Source: Apophysomyces variabilis (lineage: Eukaryota; Mucoromycota; Mucoromycetes; Mucorales; Mucoraceae). Taken from it: a DNA stretch of 64,000 nucleotides. How positions within the stretch are numbered: the first letter of the stretch is position 1; every line of letters begins with the position of its first letter. Shown piece by piece: positions 23,610-36,113 of this stretch. Under the pieces are notes generated by a model that was given only the letters and a program-made list of their open reading frames with translations, was not told the origin of the DNA and did not search any database. The stretch spans positions 92,723 through 156,722 of the forward strand of contig MZZL01000132.1 of the NCBI GenBank assembly GCA_002749535.1, written 5' to 3'. Both the position numbers and the translations under genes were made by a program.

Positions 23610-25386
23610 TTATTCCTCGAATTTGATGCTGTGGCTTTCGAATGTAATTTGTCCTCCACGGTATGATCCTCTTTTTTTCTTGTTCTTTTCCGCTCGGAAC
23701 TTATCTCCTCGAGTCTTGATGAGGTCCACATGAGCTTTCCACCCGTAAGAATTCACATCGGATCCACCCTTAGCCACATAGGAATTATCTTTTAACCGTT
23801 CGTCAGCAAACTCAACCTCCTCTGCTTTCACTCGTCTAAATGGCGTGCCTGGTTTACGCACCTATGCGTTTGTTAGCCCATCAAATCTTCGCTTGTATTT
23901 TTAATGCTTACATTGTTATTCTTAGGTGGCGAACTACACACAAAAAGATGTATATATCAGTACCATTCTAAAAGTCGACCACTTCAACACACGTTTATGT
24001 TACCTAGAACCATTTTTTGCCTTCTTGTTTTGTGGCTCCTCTACAGTTGCTTCTAATTTACGTTTGTTTTTGTTATCGCTGCCATCAGCTTCTTTCATTT
24101 CGGTATCTTTTTCTTCCTTTTCGTCCTCGTCATCACTGCTATCGGACTCAGACTCGGAGCTGCTGCTACTGGAGTCCGAGGAGCTATCATCGTTCTTCGA
24201 GTCCTTTGCAACTTCTTCCTCACTGTCGCTACTATCAGAATCGGAAGAGCTGGAAGAGGCCGATGAGCTGGAAGAGTCGCTGCTGTCAGAATCAGAGGAG
24301 CTTTCGGACTTCTTTTCTTCCTTCTCATCATCGCTACTGTCAGAATCGGACGAGCTTTCAGATTTCTTTTCTTCCTCCTCACTATCACTGCTGTCAGAGT
24401 CAGACGAGCTATCTGACTTCTTCACTTCTTCCTCCTCATCACTACTGTCAGAATCGGACGAGCTTTCAGATTTCTTTTCCTCCTTCTCATCGTCACTGCT
24501 CTCCGAGTCAGACGAGCTTTCAGATTTCTTTTCTTCCTTCTCATCGTCACTGCTGTCAGAGTCAGACGAGCTATCTGACTTCTTCACTTCTTCCTCCTCA
24601 TCACTACTGTCAGAGTCGGACGAGCTTTCGGATTTCTTTTCCTCCTTCTCATCGTCACTGCTCTCGGAATCAGACGAGCTTTCGGATTTCTTTTCTTCCT
24701 CATCACTGCTGTCAGAATCGGAAGAACTTTCGGACTTCTTTGCTTCTTCCTCCTTCTCTTCTTCCTCATCACTACTGTCGGACTCTGAGGAGCTCTCCGA
24801 CGAGCTCTCTGACTTCTTCTCCTCTACTTCCATAGCTTCGTCCTCGGAGCTTGAGGAGGCATCAGACTCAGACTCAGACTCAGAGGAGCTGGAGGAGCTG
24901 CTGCTACTGCTAGAAGAACCTTTATCGTTTGATGGTGTCGACTTAGCGGACGTCTCTTCTTCTTCGTCACCACTGCTCTCTGAGTCCGAATCCGAAGCAG
25001 AATCACTGTCACTGCTCTCAGACTCTTTCGCTTCGGTCATCTTCACATCCTCTTCACTATCAGACGATTCACTGCTGCTGCTTTCCGAAGAGCTACTCTC
25101 GGAAGAACTGTCCTTGGATTCCCTATTATTTGGTTCAGTAAATTGCCGTTATTGAAATGCAACTAACATACTTGTCTTGGGCTTCATTGTAGATTTCTTC
25201 GATGGTTTTTCCTTTGGGTTTCTTAGTAACCTGAAGCGCAGTAACAAGTGAATAAGAACGATCCTTTCCAGATCCACAGCTAGTAGTACTTACGGAAGGG
25301 GATTTTTTAGCCAGAATATCAGCTGCTTCGTTATGGCCAGCAGATTTCAAATAATGGTAGACAAGTGAATCCAAAGGGGAGGACAT
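23610..25386 (-). CDS. SRP40: Nucleolar phosphoprotein Srp40/Nopp140 (NOLC1)
   Basis: Nucleolar/Cajal-body chaperone of H/ACA and C/D snoRNPs. Proposed exons (minus) are 25386-25294, 25230-25172, 25122-24004, 23933-23912 and 23861-23610, giving 514 residues. The N-terminus holds a LisH motif (LDSLVYHYLKSAGHNEAADIL). The central 340 residues are a low-complexity array of Ser/Asp/Glu blocks alternating with KKSESSSDS-type linkers, matching casein-kinase-2 substrates of the family. The C-terminus is the diagnostic SRP40 domain: RKPGTPFRRVKAEEVEF, NSYVAKGGSDVNSYGWKAH and DLIKTRGDKFRAEKNKKKRG, with the GGQI turn after it. Repeats at the DNA level make the array prone to length change, and assembly collapse is possible. 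The long open frame on the opposite strand is an artefact of this composition. Confidence 0.92.
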
Positions 25387-26335
25387 TAGACAAAGGTAAA
25401 GAATGAATGGAAGGGTTGCGGAACAGGGCCATAAAAATTTTAGATAAGCCACAAGAGGAAGGTCGAAAAAAAGCGCTTTCAGATTCCGCTACACATTTCT
25501 AGCGCCGACGTCGCAATTTCGTTGTTTGCAACCATAACTTGTTTTAGGCTTCATTAGCATGAAAGGCTTACTGTCAATGTACCATGACGATAACTCTTAG
25601 CTCATTACTATAGAATGTACGGGCCTATTGAATGAAAAAATGCAATTCAAAGCAGCTTCTAACAAAGCATCATGAACCTTGACAGGTTTCAAATGGCGCG
25701 CTGCGCCGCCTCACACAAAGGAACTACAGTAGATAGCAGTCATAATACTCTTCGTTTAATGGCCATTAGCGATGTGCTTATTGAACATGCCTAATGCGAG
25801 GTAATGCTTGCTAGGGAAACTTAGCAATGGGATACTATCGTCCATACTTGTACAAGTTTAGATGGGAAGGGTTTCCTGTTTAGTTAGCTTGGCATTGATC
25901 CCATGGTCTTCTCAAGCCATTTTCGCCAATAGAACTTGGGTTTATACATCCAAAAAAATATCTGCTAATTGTCATACAGAGCTTTCTGTATGTTATTCAT
26001 GTCCTTGGGTTCTTGAAAGCTTGTTCTCAGTTCGTATATGACATGCCAGATCAATTCATACTTATGAGACTGCAACGGTAACTGATTGGACTGATTGGTG
26101 TGCGACGTGAATACCGCAATGTTTTGGACTTGTTAATGTTGCAAAGTTTTCCGATTCAGCGCACTGATTAATAGGTCTTGCTATCTTAAGAAAAACTGCC
26201 TTATTGTCATATAGAATTGTGACTTTAAACCTTGAATTTCTGTCTTCAACAACTGGGACATCCATATTACGTTAAAAAAAAGTTATTGAGAAAAAAAAGG
26301 CAGAAGGCCGAAGCTCTGTTTCAAACCTAAATGAT
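25387..26335. other. Intergenic region
   Basis: Nearly 1 kb between the SRP40 start and the end of the Tra2-like gene. No coding sequence supported by a motif was found on either strand. Confidence 0.45.
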
Positions 26336-27484
26336 CTAAGACCACGATCGGCTTCGTCTTCTTCTATGTCTGTCCGGGGTCGGGGAACGGCTACGGCGGC
26401 TGCGCCTGTGTCGGTGACGATCCCGGTCATAGTCACGACGTCTTTCGCCCATGTATTCTCCAGGCGTAGGCGTGTGCGGACGGTGAGTAACTGAGTAATC
26501 AACACGGATTTTGCGATCATCAATTTCCTTCATATTGACAGTCAGTTAGAGTCACCCTGTTATCAAAACCTACTTACCAAACCATTTGTTTCTTCGCGAG
26601 CAACAGTAGCTTCGTCCTCTGTCTTAAAAGTGATAAATCCGAAACCTCTCGATCGGTTGCTCTATAATTTTGCCATGTTAATCTTTGTCACGGTCATTGC
26701 ATGCATACTTACTCGATGATCGTAAACGATAGTAACTTTTTCCAAGGCTCCATACTTTGAAAACACATCCTCCAAATCAACCTCTCGTGTTCTCAAGCTT
26801 AGACCGAAAACACCGAGGATGTTGGATCGTTCAGGTGCGTCCTAAAATTTGTGTTACCTTTTTGTTTCCAATTGCATATGCATTTGTTTTTCAACTTACT
26901 CTCGTGCCGTGGAATTCCTTGTCCTTTCTGCTGAAACATTTAATGACTTTTCTAACAGAAAATAATGCAATTGCTTACCTTTCGGAGGCAGGACGATACC
27001 GACGAGGAGGGGGGGACCTACGGCGAGAGTAGCTAATAATGAAATGGAGAGCTTGACGTTTATATTCCTGGCTATACAAACAAAAAGAACGCGTCAAAAG
27101 TGTCTGCATACCTTCTTCTTCTTCTACGATCTCTGCTTCTCGATCGTGACCACGAAGGTGATCGACGTCTCGATCTGCGAGAACGCTGAGAGCGGCTGCG
27201 ACTACGGCCGCGACGAGGAGAGCGAGAGCGAGAACGGTATCTTGGAGAACGCGAACGACTCACGCTGCGGCTGCCACGGCGTTTAGGGGACGCACTGCGG
27301 CTTCGAGAACGGGAACGAGAACGCGAGCGCGAGCGTTCATCAAAACGATCCTCTCTCTGCTCGTCCAACGCAGCAGGAGCTTCCTCCATGGGCGGTCTGT
27401 CATATGGTGTTGTCTGATCCTAATGAAAACGTTAGATTAATCGTTTCACAGCTGATTTGATGAACTGTTGCCAAAATTTACCAT
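26336..27484 (-). CDS. Tra2-like SR splicing regulator (RS-RRM-RS)
   Basis: Nuclear splicing factor of the Transformer-2 type. Proposed exons (minus) are 27484-27482 (ATG only), 27419-27112, 27032-26979, 26930-26900, 26841-26713, 26661-26578 and 26527-26336. The first RS domain is rich in RSRSRSRS and ends in [19 protein letters not shown]. One RRM follows: [20 protein letters not shown] (RNP2), then [16 protein letters not shown] (RNP1, with both aromatics), then [17 protein letters not shown]. The typical Tra2 linker, [20 protein letters not shown], leads to a short second RS region ending RRRRSRSWS. Every junction keeps frame. The 5' end is the weak point: either the start codon sits alone in its own exon at 27484, or translation starts at the Met at 27389. 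Confidence 0.87.
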
Positions 27485-28620
27485 GGCACCAAAGTACAAG
27501 ATGTCTTTGTTTCCAGCAAAAAAAAAGAATTTGACTTGCAATCTTTGTTTTCCCAATCAAATTTGGCGACTGTGACGAACAATTCGGTGTTCAAGCGCTG
27601 CTGAGTTGTGAAACCAGAAACAGGACTCTGTGTATGGTTGTGGTTGGCATACAGTAAGACGTTAGGACTCTATGTTTACTTTTAAAAGAGAAGGCTACAC
27701 TTTGAACATGATGAGTAAACAGCGTTGAATATGTAAGAGGAGGAAACCTAGTTTTGTGTAGTAATCAAAGTTTCTCCATCAAGCATGAAATGTTGCGGTG
27801 AATTGTATTTCCGTTCATCTACATGCTACATAATGCAACAAGGAACAATAATAGAAAAGCAATGACTGGGCTTAGTGAAGAAAATTAGCACAAGCTACTG
27901 CAGTTCGCAGAAAAATAACCCACAGCTAGAATGATATGAACGTTGAAGATGATGCACGACGAATGAACGACTGAGAACCGCATCCAAGTACCCCTATGTT
28001 CTGTATATTATGTCCAAATGACCCTCTACGCATATTTTATCTACCGTAGGAAAGATGAACAGGATATAAATATTTCTATGACGGTAAACAGACTTTAAAG
28101 GGCGAAAAGAGTTTGTCTTGTTCGCAGCATATCGTATTCCTTGGCCGGTTATTCGAATTACATCAACAAAATCAAAGTCTCTATAGTTTCAGACGATCAC
28201 AACGGTAACATTTATCGTTCAAATACAAACTCGGTGCTTTGGCCGTTGAGCATTTGCCACGCTTGAAAAACCTTTCTTGCATGGGACAAAACCCAAGTTA
28301 TCACCTATCGAAAGTTTGGAAACGTGCAGGTATAGCACAAGTAGTCACCAGGCAAAGGGATAAAGGTCGTGGTTTATATAGGAGATTGGCTATATTATAT
28401 AGAAAGAAAAACAAAGAAGGAATTTACAAAGCAATTTTATATTCTGACGATGTTCGTTGAAGTGGCAACCATCCTTGTGTTATTGTGGCGCGCATAAAAA
28501 GAATCTGATCCTTCACTGTACGTAGGAAAAGGACCTGAGGGATATAAAAATGAATGAGGAAAGGCATAGATGTAGAATGAACAAGGACCAAATGAAAGGA
28601 AGCATTCCTAAGGTAAATTA
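27485..28620. other. Intergenic region
   Basis: About 1.1 kb between the Tra2-like gene start and the end of the Mga2-like gene, both on the minus strand. No gene is supported; it should contain the Tra2-like promoter. Confidence 0.45.
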
Positions 28621-31600
28621 CTAGTAGATGCGAACGTATTGCTGTCGGAATCCTGAGATGCCAATGATAGAGTCTACAATGCTTGGATGGGACGAGACGA
28701 ATTGGAAGATCAATAAAATCACCATCACTATTTCAAATAATTAATCAATGACGAATCTCTGGCTTTTTAAACTTACAGCAAAGTAATGGTACCCAAAACA
28801 CAAATAGTCGTCGGTCTCTGCGTTTCTTATCGACCGTATCTGGATAATCATAACGTGCATCAGAATGATCGTATGTCGATGAGGAGGATGACGCTGGCGC
28901 AGGAGATGTAGATGTTGAATCTGAGTAGTTCCATGCATGCGCTTGTTTTCGGTTTGGCTGTTGTGCGGGAGATTCTTCGGTCATAGAACGGCTACCGGCG
29001 CCCATCGCATACGCAAGTGCCATATACCAGGCAAGCGCTTGTTCTGGTTCGTTTGTACCAGATTTGTTATGATCGTTTGAGAAAAGGACAGACATGTTCG
29101 CAATCATTGCTGTTGGCCGTGGCAACTGTAATAAGTGGTCAGTGATTGTCTTCAGATTCAGATCAGTGGGCTTAGTTGGCATGTTGTTTTTTAGGTTTTG
29201 AAGGAATGAAACATCTGTTGCTGATGGTAGGCTTTTTTCTTTGTTGTGCTGTTGGAAATGTGATAGAGTTCGCTGCATCCATGTGGACTTGACCCGCCTA
29301 TGTTCCTCGTCAGACGAGATTACACCTTCATGGTCATGAATGGCTTCGGCGTCTAAAATCTCATCTGCAGAATGTAAAATGCCGTCGTCCTCCCGGAGGT
29401 ACTGTATGGAACCAATCGCTGGTTTTTGCCGTCGTCTCTGACGTAATCCTTCGTTAAAATGGGTACGAACGTGCTCTGAAGACGTGGATGAATCGGAATA
29501 ATAGGCCTGCGGTGTTCGCTGCAGGAAATTTTCTCGTTCTTCCGTGTCACTGTCCAACCAGATACTTCCTGCATCATCGCTTTCCAGGTCTGTATCCACG
29601 TCGGCACCCATATCAGATGATGAGTCATTGCGATATGAGTCTGACAAGATATCGTGCGTCAAGGACTCGTAATCTAACAGGATTGATCGGACGTCACCGT
29701 TCTTTGACAGTTCCACAGCTTTCTTACTCCATAAGTTGGGTATCTCGGGATCCGCATTGCCGTAGTCCAATAATATCTTTACCACTTCTTTATGGCCAAA
29801 TTGCGCTGCAAAGTGTAGTGCCGTATAGCCGTTGCGGTCAGCAATATCAACGACGCAGCCCAGATCGAGCAATGATCTAGTCAGCTTGCTGAACCCAAGA
29901 ATGCTCGCCAAATGTAGCATCGTGTGACCTTGCCCATTTGTAAGGGACATATCCGCTGATTCCACATATTCCATTGTATTCATGACTTCAAGTACTTGCA
30001 TGATGTGCTTTTCAAGACACATCTGTCGTTGTTGGCCTTGTTGCCCTGATCCACCTGTTGTTGTGCTGCCAGAGTGTTGGTTTTGATTGCCGCCTTGTAC
30101 AATTCGCATAGCAATTTCTCTTGCATCTTCAACTTTCCCTGTCATTTTTAAACCAACCACCTGCAGAGCAAGTTCCATCAATGCTCGGTCATTCTCGTTG
30201 TAATACGTAAATAAAGTGACGTCTTGGCTGTCAATAACCAAGGGAAATTCTTTGAAAGAAACGACAACAGCACCAGGATCCACTGCAGGAGGTAAAATGC
30301 ATACAAGCGTATTTGGCGACCAATAGTGTGTTGTGGCTGCTGCTACTTCGCCAAAGAGACACGTCAAACCGGGACGGAAACCACATCCGAGTATAGTGAC
30401 TTCGATTCCGCCATAAGTTGGGCCTTCACTTGGGATAAGTCGCTGTAACTGAGGACGATCAGCTGCTGGCTGCGGGCTGGGTATTGGTGACTTCTTCGTG
30501 GTTGAGGGTACCACCATGTTAAGCAGTTCTTGGTTCAATGGCGTTGTATTGACTATCTGTGAGGGGCGTGAAATAGCGTTGGGCCCAACAACATCAATAT
30601 GTTTCTGGTGCATCATTGTTGCTGGACGAGACATGTCTGTGTTCATCATGTCGTTCGTCATAGGTCGTGGTTGCATGGAGAACTGTTGGTCGCGCAAGGA
30701 CTGCAGATTGGGTGTGTTGTTAAGTGGCAAAGTAAAGCGTGAGGATGTCAGGGAATTAGATTGTGTTTGTTGCAACGGGTATGATCCGCCAGGTAAGATT
30801 GCTTGTGCGTTTAGACTTTCACTCTCCGTACGCGGTCGTTTTCGACCAGCTTTCACTTTATTGGATTTATGATCATCAGTGATCATAATAGGAGGCGACA
30901 TTCCCGTGGCGACCTGTTTGCCCGCATGATCATGCATTTCAAAGTAGATGCTTTTACGGGATAAAGAAGCATCAGTAATAATGATCTTTGAGACAAAAGA
31001 ATACTTACCAGAATCCAACTCTTTCATTATGGTGTCTGCAATAACACGTAATTCGAGTTGGCAAAATTGTATCTCCAGAACTGAAATCTACAATTTCGGA
31101 ACAGTTGAACAATAATACTTTTTGCTCTTCCTGTGCCACAGATTTTTCATCATCAACCTGACGTTTTTCTTCATCGGTTTCTGTTTTAATTTTGTTTTCC
31201 TTCCGTCGCTGGGATCGTTTACGCTAATGCGAACGGTTACTATAAGATTACTGCATCATGCAAATATTTACCTCGCGTTGAATGCAGCCTAGACAAGTAA
31301 CAACTTTCCTGCTCGGATCACTTGCACAAATGACACGTGCGCTTAAAAACAGCATTTTCTCTGGCTTAATCGGCAAATTGGAATTGTCTAATCCGGCAAT
31401 GCTAGCGATTTTGGAACCGTTTGGTGAGGTAGAGAGCATAATTTGACGTTTCAGCTTGTCCTTGGCGACCATATGTTCAGGTAGCTTGAGATGAGACCAC
31501 CATTGAGCCTTATCGCCATCACCTGTCACTAATTGTATACACAATTTTATTTGTGTTTCCACACGGGACTTCGCCCCTGTCTGAGGGACACCAAGGACTC

Positions 31601-32436
31601 TTATTTGCATCCTTGTCCCACGGAAAAAGAAAGGTGTTAGATCAACTATTGCAGATAGCTATGGTCAAAATTACCCTGGAGCATCATCGGAGTGTAGCTG
31701 CCCACTTTCTTGCTTAAAGGGTTTGTAGTCCATTGTTCCTGGGAGTGTTTGTGTCGTAGGCGGTGCAGGAGAGACAGATGTACTACTTTAAGAGTGATTA
31801 GGAATAGCTTAATAATTGAACTGGCTTGGGCTTACGTAGGGTTTGAGAAATGCATAGGGTACGTAGAAAGGTATTCAGTAAAGTTTCGAGCAAGGTTTGG
31901 AATAGCCTGTGGAAAAGGATTATGGGCCACATTGGAAAAGAACTTTGAACTGGTATAAGAAAACAAAGAGTGTCAAAGGCAAAGCAATGAAAACTCACGT
32001 TGTTAAAACCGGACCAGAATGTCTGGTTAGATTCAGGAGCGGAAGTTGTTGCTGGTTGAAGTGGTTCAATAATACTTCTTTGGGGAAAGGTGGATACGGA
32101 AGGCATAGCAGGCGTGGAGGAAGTTGTCATGGGCTGGGTTGCTGGCGAAGGTGTGTCCATTGGTGTGTCTGCTTCTGCTTCCGGCATCGGTTGATCCTCG
32201 TATGATGAATGAACCTCGGGGTTTGGCTGTTGCTGGGTCTGTTGCATGAAAAAAAGCGGATTATCTGGGGAGAGCTGGTCAAGTTTATAGAAAAATGACT
32301 GGTCAATGAAGGGTTGTTGTAGATTCATTGAATCGTCGTGGGGTTCACTTGTTGATGAACCGGAAGGGGAGTCGCAAGATTGGAAAGTGTCGTCTGCGGT
32401 AAGTGGCACGTCCAACAAAGGACTAGAGTTCTGCAT
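28621..32436 (-). CDS. MGA2: Mga2/Spt23-type membrane-tethered transcription factor
   Basis: ER-anchored regulator of fatty-acid desaturase and hypoxic genes; in yeast the p120 precursor is ubiquitinated by Rsp5 and processed by the proteasome. Proposed exons (minus) are 32436-31999, 31942-31836, 31785-31675, 31611-31272, 31223-31009, 30950-28777 and 28727-28621, giving 1163 residues. In order: a Gln/Pro-rich N-terminus; a conserved N-terminal DNA-binding-like region (MQIRVLGVPQTGAKSRVE; LPTRITCYCRHHNERVGF joined to CIYFEMHDHAG); a basic stretch KAGRKRPRTE; an IPT/TIG domain (LIPSEGPTYGGIEVTILG); two ankyrin repeats (GHTMLHLASILGFSKLTRSL; NGYTALHFAAQFGHKEVVKI); and a C-terminal membrane anchor LFVFWVPLLCLMVILLIFQF, formed by splicing the last exon. 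Reading through the last intron would lose the anchor. Domain order and length match Mga2/Spt23 closely. Confidence 0.93.
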
Positions 32437-34209
32437 GTTCAGGTGTAGTCAGAAAGAATGTTAGTTTGGAATGTTCTCGTCGTCCTGAATGAGCCAAGAG
32501 AGAAAAGATGTATCTGCCCAAATCTGTGTCTGTTTTTGTTTTTTCGCCAATCACATCCGGAGTTGATTCGCACCTGTGTTACTCATTAACCATATATCCG
32601 CAGACCATCGAAAGCGTGTCTCCGTACTAAGGCGGCACATACAAGCGCATGGGATTAACCTGTGATATAGAAAAAAAATTTATCCTTGTAGTATCTTGAT
32701 ATATACCAACAATCACCACCTGTTTATTTTGATGGGAATAATCTAGAAGAAGCCTGATTGGCAACAACAGCCACAGCGGGCGCTGATTCAAAAACAAAGA
32801 AAAAGAAGCTCAAGTACAATATGGCGCAAGGTTAGATATGGTTACAGCGAGTGGTTATTGCATTGGCTTGTTTAGGGTGTGTGCCTCAACCATCAGGTAC
32901 GGAAAAGCACATGTAAAATCAGAAGGAAGGCTTTATATGGATCACGGTAACAATGTGATATTGCAGCGTCAGCCTCACATGGACAGAATTAGCCTATCGC
33001 GACATGAGCAACATTGTCTTAACAATCCCGCTCAGCTTTCACTTCTTTCCCACAATGAAACCTAATCAAACATGAAGGCTTTCTAAAATATTAAGGATAT
33101 TTCAACTACTTCTTGGTCTTCTTTGCCATTCTTCTTATTAATTTGGAATACGGCCTTTACTTTTAGCCGACAATTTCTTACATTCGTGCAGCTGCGGACA
33201 AATATTATCTTATCGCAACCATCTGCAGACAAGAGAAAAGAAGGTTCACAGAAACCGAGTTTCCAAATATCACAACTCTCCAAAACTTTATGTATATATA
33301 TGTGTATGTATACCATTAGCATTTAAACGATGCTAAAAATTACGAAGGAGAGGACCAGTGGCAGATAGAGTATAAGATGAGTCATCACACAAAGCTAAGA
33401 TTTTGCCGAGTGTATCGAATGGACCCCAATTGGTGGGGGACGAAACCTCCCCGCAGACGATTTGACCGTGCTTAAAATCACACTGTCATTCGGCCTTTCA
33501 AAATGGTTTCTTTCGGTGCACAGTTGATCCTTGCATGCTGACCTCAAGGCCTGGTCCCCTACTTATTAAATAACAATGTACCAAGGGTCCAGTGCTTGTC
33601 TTTGAACACGGAACATTGTCATGGGCTCAATGGAAGTGTGAATACGTCTAACGCTAATATAAGAGGATTCTGTTCAAGATATACTTCACCACAAATAGAA
33701 GGAACTTTCCAATTTGCTGATTGAAGAGCAACGTACGGCAAACCGGACAGCATTGGTCATGGCTATAATGTGCGAACTGCTGAACACTATATGAGAATCT
33801 ACAATTGGGATAAAGAACATTGTTTTGCCTGGTGTCGGAAAGAAGTCTCGTACTAGATGTTATGGTAAGTTGGCCAAGGCTCATGCTCATTTTCTTGTAG
33901 ATTATGCTGAAAGGAATCCGACTGCTATTATAACTGATATGGAGAAAAGGCTTGTGTGAGGTGTTAGGAGGTTTAAGTAGTTTAGAATCAGCGACGCATA
34001 AGCAATTAACTAAAAAATGCCGCATGACTTCAAAAGGTTGGAAAAGCCTTCCATGACAAGAAATTCTAGTTGAGCGATACTTTTCGAAAGGAGACGGTTA
34101 AATAATGATACATTGCAGTCATTAAACACGTTTCTGTCTAAAGATTTCCATCCTCGTAAGGAAATTGCACGGAAAAGGATGTATAATAAAGCTTCGCACG
34201 AGAGAAGAA
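32437..34209. other. Intergenic region, MGA2 promoter side
   Basis: About 1.8 kb between the MGA2 start and the 3' end of the cyclin gene. Short open frames occur on both strands but none has family signatures or good splice partners. AT-rich, with no repeats recognised. Confidence 0.45.
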
Positions 34210-34917
34210 CTAAAGTAGCAGCTCCTGGTGATGATCTGATAGGAAAGACTGTACTTCAACCACATCGACCCAGCAATCGTGCCGAATGAGGTTTAAAAAA
34301 GAGCGTTCGAATTCATTTATCTGTCGAAGCGAGAAGATACCATTGCAAAACTGAGCCATGCGCCGATTCGTTAACCAGCATGGATAGTCCTCAGCTGATT
34401 TTTCGCCATCTGTACGGTGTTGAGGATCTGCCCAGGTCGTGCCATGTAAGAATTTCGAGGCAGCCAAAAGTGATGCGACTACTATTCGATGAGCCGAATC
34501 TATACATGGATTGTTTATATGACAAGGAATCCCTCGGTTAAAAATAACCCGACCTTGTCCGCCAACGGCGTTTCTAGGAAGTACTTTTTTGCATCGGCCA
34601 ATGTAAATCAACGCGACCACAGCGACGTAATAAGATATCTGGGCTTGCGCTATTAGTTTTCCAATGAAATAAATCAGTTCTGGTGCTTTGCGCGGTAAGT
34701 TCGCTTGATATCGTATAGGCATCAGATCGCACAGAGTCAAGGCAAAAAGATCTAATATACATTGTCTAGTCCGATAAACGTTCGAGAACCGTTCGTTACC
34801 AATCATTCCCGTGGACAGTTGCTTAAAGGATTTCTCGCCCGCTGCTACAAAGTTGTTTGTTCCGTTGGAAGGGATCAATGTTACGAGGTCATTTCTGCCT
34901 TTACCGTTTTCAAACAA
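34210..34917 (-). CDS. PCL/PHO80-type cyclin
   Basis: Cyclin-box protein of the group that binds Pho85-like CDKs. The coding frame is open from 34917; the first ATG in it is at 34806 (MIGNERFSNVYRTRQ), and an upstream exon is possible, so the start is not settled. One intron, 34553-34500, is supported because removing it joins the cyclin box as GGQ/DSAHRIVVASLLAASKF. Landmarks are LPRKAPELIYFIGKLIAQAQ, YYVAVVALIYIGRCKKVLPR, the conserved SAHRIVVASLLAASKFLHG, WLTNRRMAQFCNGIFSLRQI and NEFERSFLNLIRHDCWV, covering helices 1-5 of one cyclin fold. The protein is short beyond the box. The 5' side faces the divergent gene at 35233. Confidence 0.78.
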   Translation of the reverse strand: MFENGKGRNDLVTLIPSNGTNNFVAAGEKSFKQLSTGMIGNERFSNVYRTRQCILDLFALTLCDLMPIRYQANLPRKAPELIYFIGKLIAQAQISYYVAVVALIYIGRCKKVLPRNAVGGQGRVIFNRGIPCHINNPCIDSAHRIVVASLLAASKFLHGTTWADPQHRTDGEKSAEDYPCWLTNRRMAQFCNGIFSLRQINEFERSFLNLIRHDCWVDVVEVQSFLSDHHQELLL

Positions 34918-35232
34918 GACGAAAAATGAACTACAAGCCTTTTAAATCCATGATTGACTTCGTGTGAAAACAAAATGTCTGGGAATTGTAAGTTTGAAGA
35001 AACTAGAGATACCATGCTATGCTAGGAAGGAATACAGAGTATGATGAGTCTGGCCTCAAACGATACGTTACCAGATTGATGATAGGTAACTGTGCGAGTT
35101 GTTTGAGGTGCCTTTTTTGTATCTGTTGCTATAGTGTGTACTACATTACGTTCTTTTATGAACGATCGATAGACGAATTAATTTAAGTGTAATGCTGACT
35201 TTTTCAGGTAGATTACTTGCTCGCTAGCCTTG

Positions 35233-36064
35233 ATGCCTCATGTTCGATTAGACATCTGGAAAAATTTGGCATTTTCCATGTTAATAGAAATCTATCCGCA
35301 GCATTATAGCGTTTATATTGGTTCTATCCAATGTCCAAAGAAACATATTGTTTCTCACAGTTTCTTTGTGCATCCTTTTAAGGATTGGCATGTTTCCGAA
35401 CCTATTCATCAAGAACAGCCCTTGCACGTCTGTGTACTGCCAAGAATTACCTCGATCTTGTACGTTATGGTGTATTTCTGTTCCCATGCTCGAAAAACTT
35501 TATTGTTGTTCTACAATCCCCACTCTAAGGGACCAATAGATATACGTCTCCAAAATGGTACGTATTAACTGAAGATTGGTTTTATTCACAAGTCTACTGC
35601 TTTGACATCTACGATAGATCTGGCGTTGGATATCTATATACTTCGTTTTACTGATCTTTAAGAAATTGAAAAGGCGGCTGTTAGCTCCATTCCTCCCGTT
35701 CCGCAATTACAAGCTTTTGCAAGGTGAGGTCCTACGTCAATAAATAATAGAATAGTATGGTCTCAATTAGCTTACAATAAAACATCTGCACAGAATCTAT
35801 CCCGACTTGTCTTTCAAAGTTGGATTGCGGCATGATATGGAAGGATATCCACCAATAGGAGTTTACGACAGCAGGTTCATATCAATTCAGAAATTGAGAT
35901 TTGTGTTTCCAATATATCAGCAACAAGCTGCCAAAAAGCGTGAAACAGAACTATCTTTCCGTATGCGTTTTCTAATTTCCAAAAGGCGCAGATCCTTACT
36001 ACACAAAAAGAAGAGCCAGGCAAAACATGGCCCAAAAAGACAAGCAAAAAAAGACTGCTTCTAA
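35233..36064 (+). CDS. Unrecognised three-exon protein
   Basis: Proposed exons are 35233-35557, 35663-35723 and 35794-36064; the two introns have GTACGT and GTGAGG donors, AG acceptors, and both junctions keep frame, giving 218 residues. I recognise no family. The middle is hydrophobic and aromatic (ITSILYVMVYFCSHARKTLL). The second part reads like a folded domain (ARIYPDLSFKVGLRHDMEGY; VYDSRFISIQKLRFVFP). The C-terminus is very basic (SKRRRSLLHKKKSQAKHG) and could be a nuclear or nucleolar signal. The start is uncertain because the frame is open a few codons upstream from a possible acceptor near 35215. It lies just before a dispersed repeat, so a transposon origin cannot be excluded. Confidence 0.45.
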
Positions 36065-36113
36065 GTTGAGGTGCTCAATGACAACGGTCATGTCGAATTA
36101 AAAATAAGAATTA

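Noticed and set aside
23926..25155. 409-codon open frame on the plus strand
   Set aside because: It is the antisense of the Ser/Asp/Glu repeat exon of SRP40; its Ser/Leu/Asp-rich translation is a by-product of that composition.
33654..34025. 123-codon minus-strand frame with a CCPVC string
   Set aside because: A single CxxC is not enough for a zinc-binding call, and the rest has no domain-like pattern.
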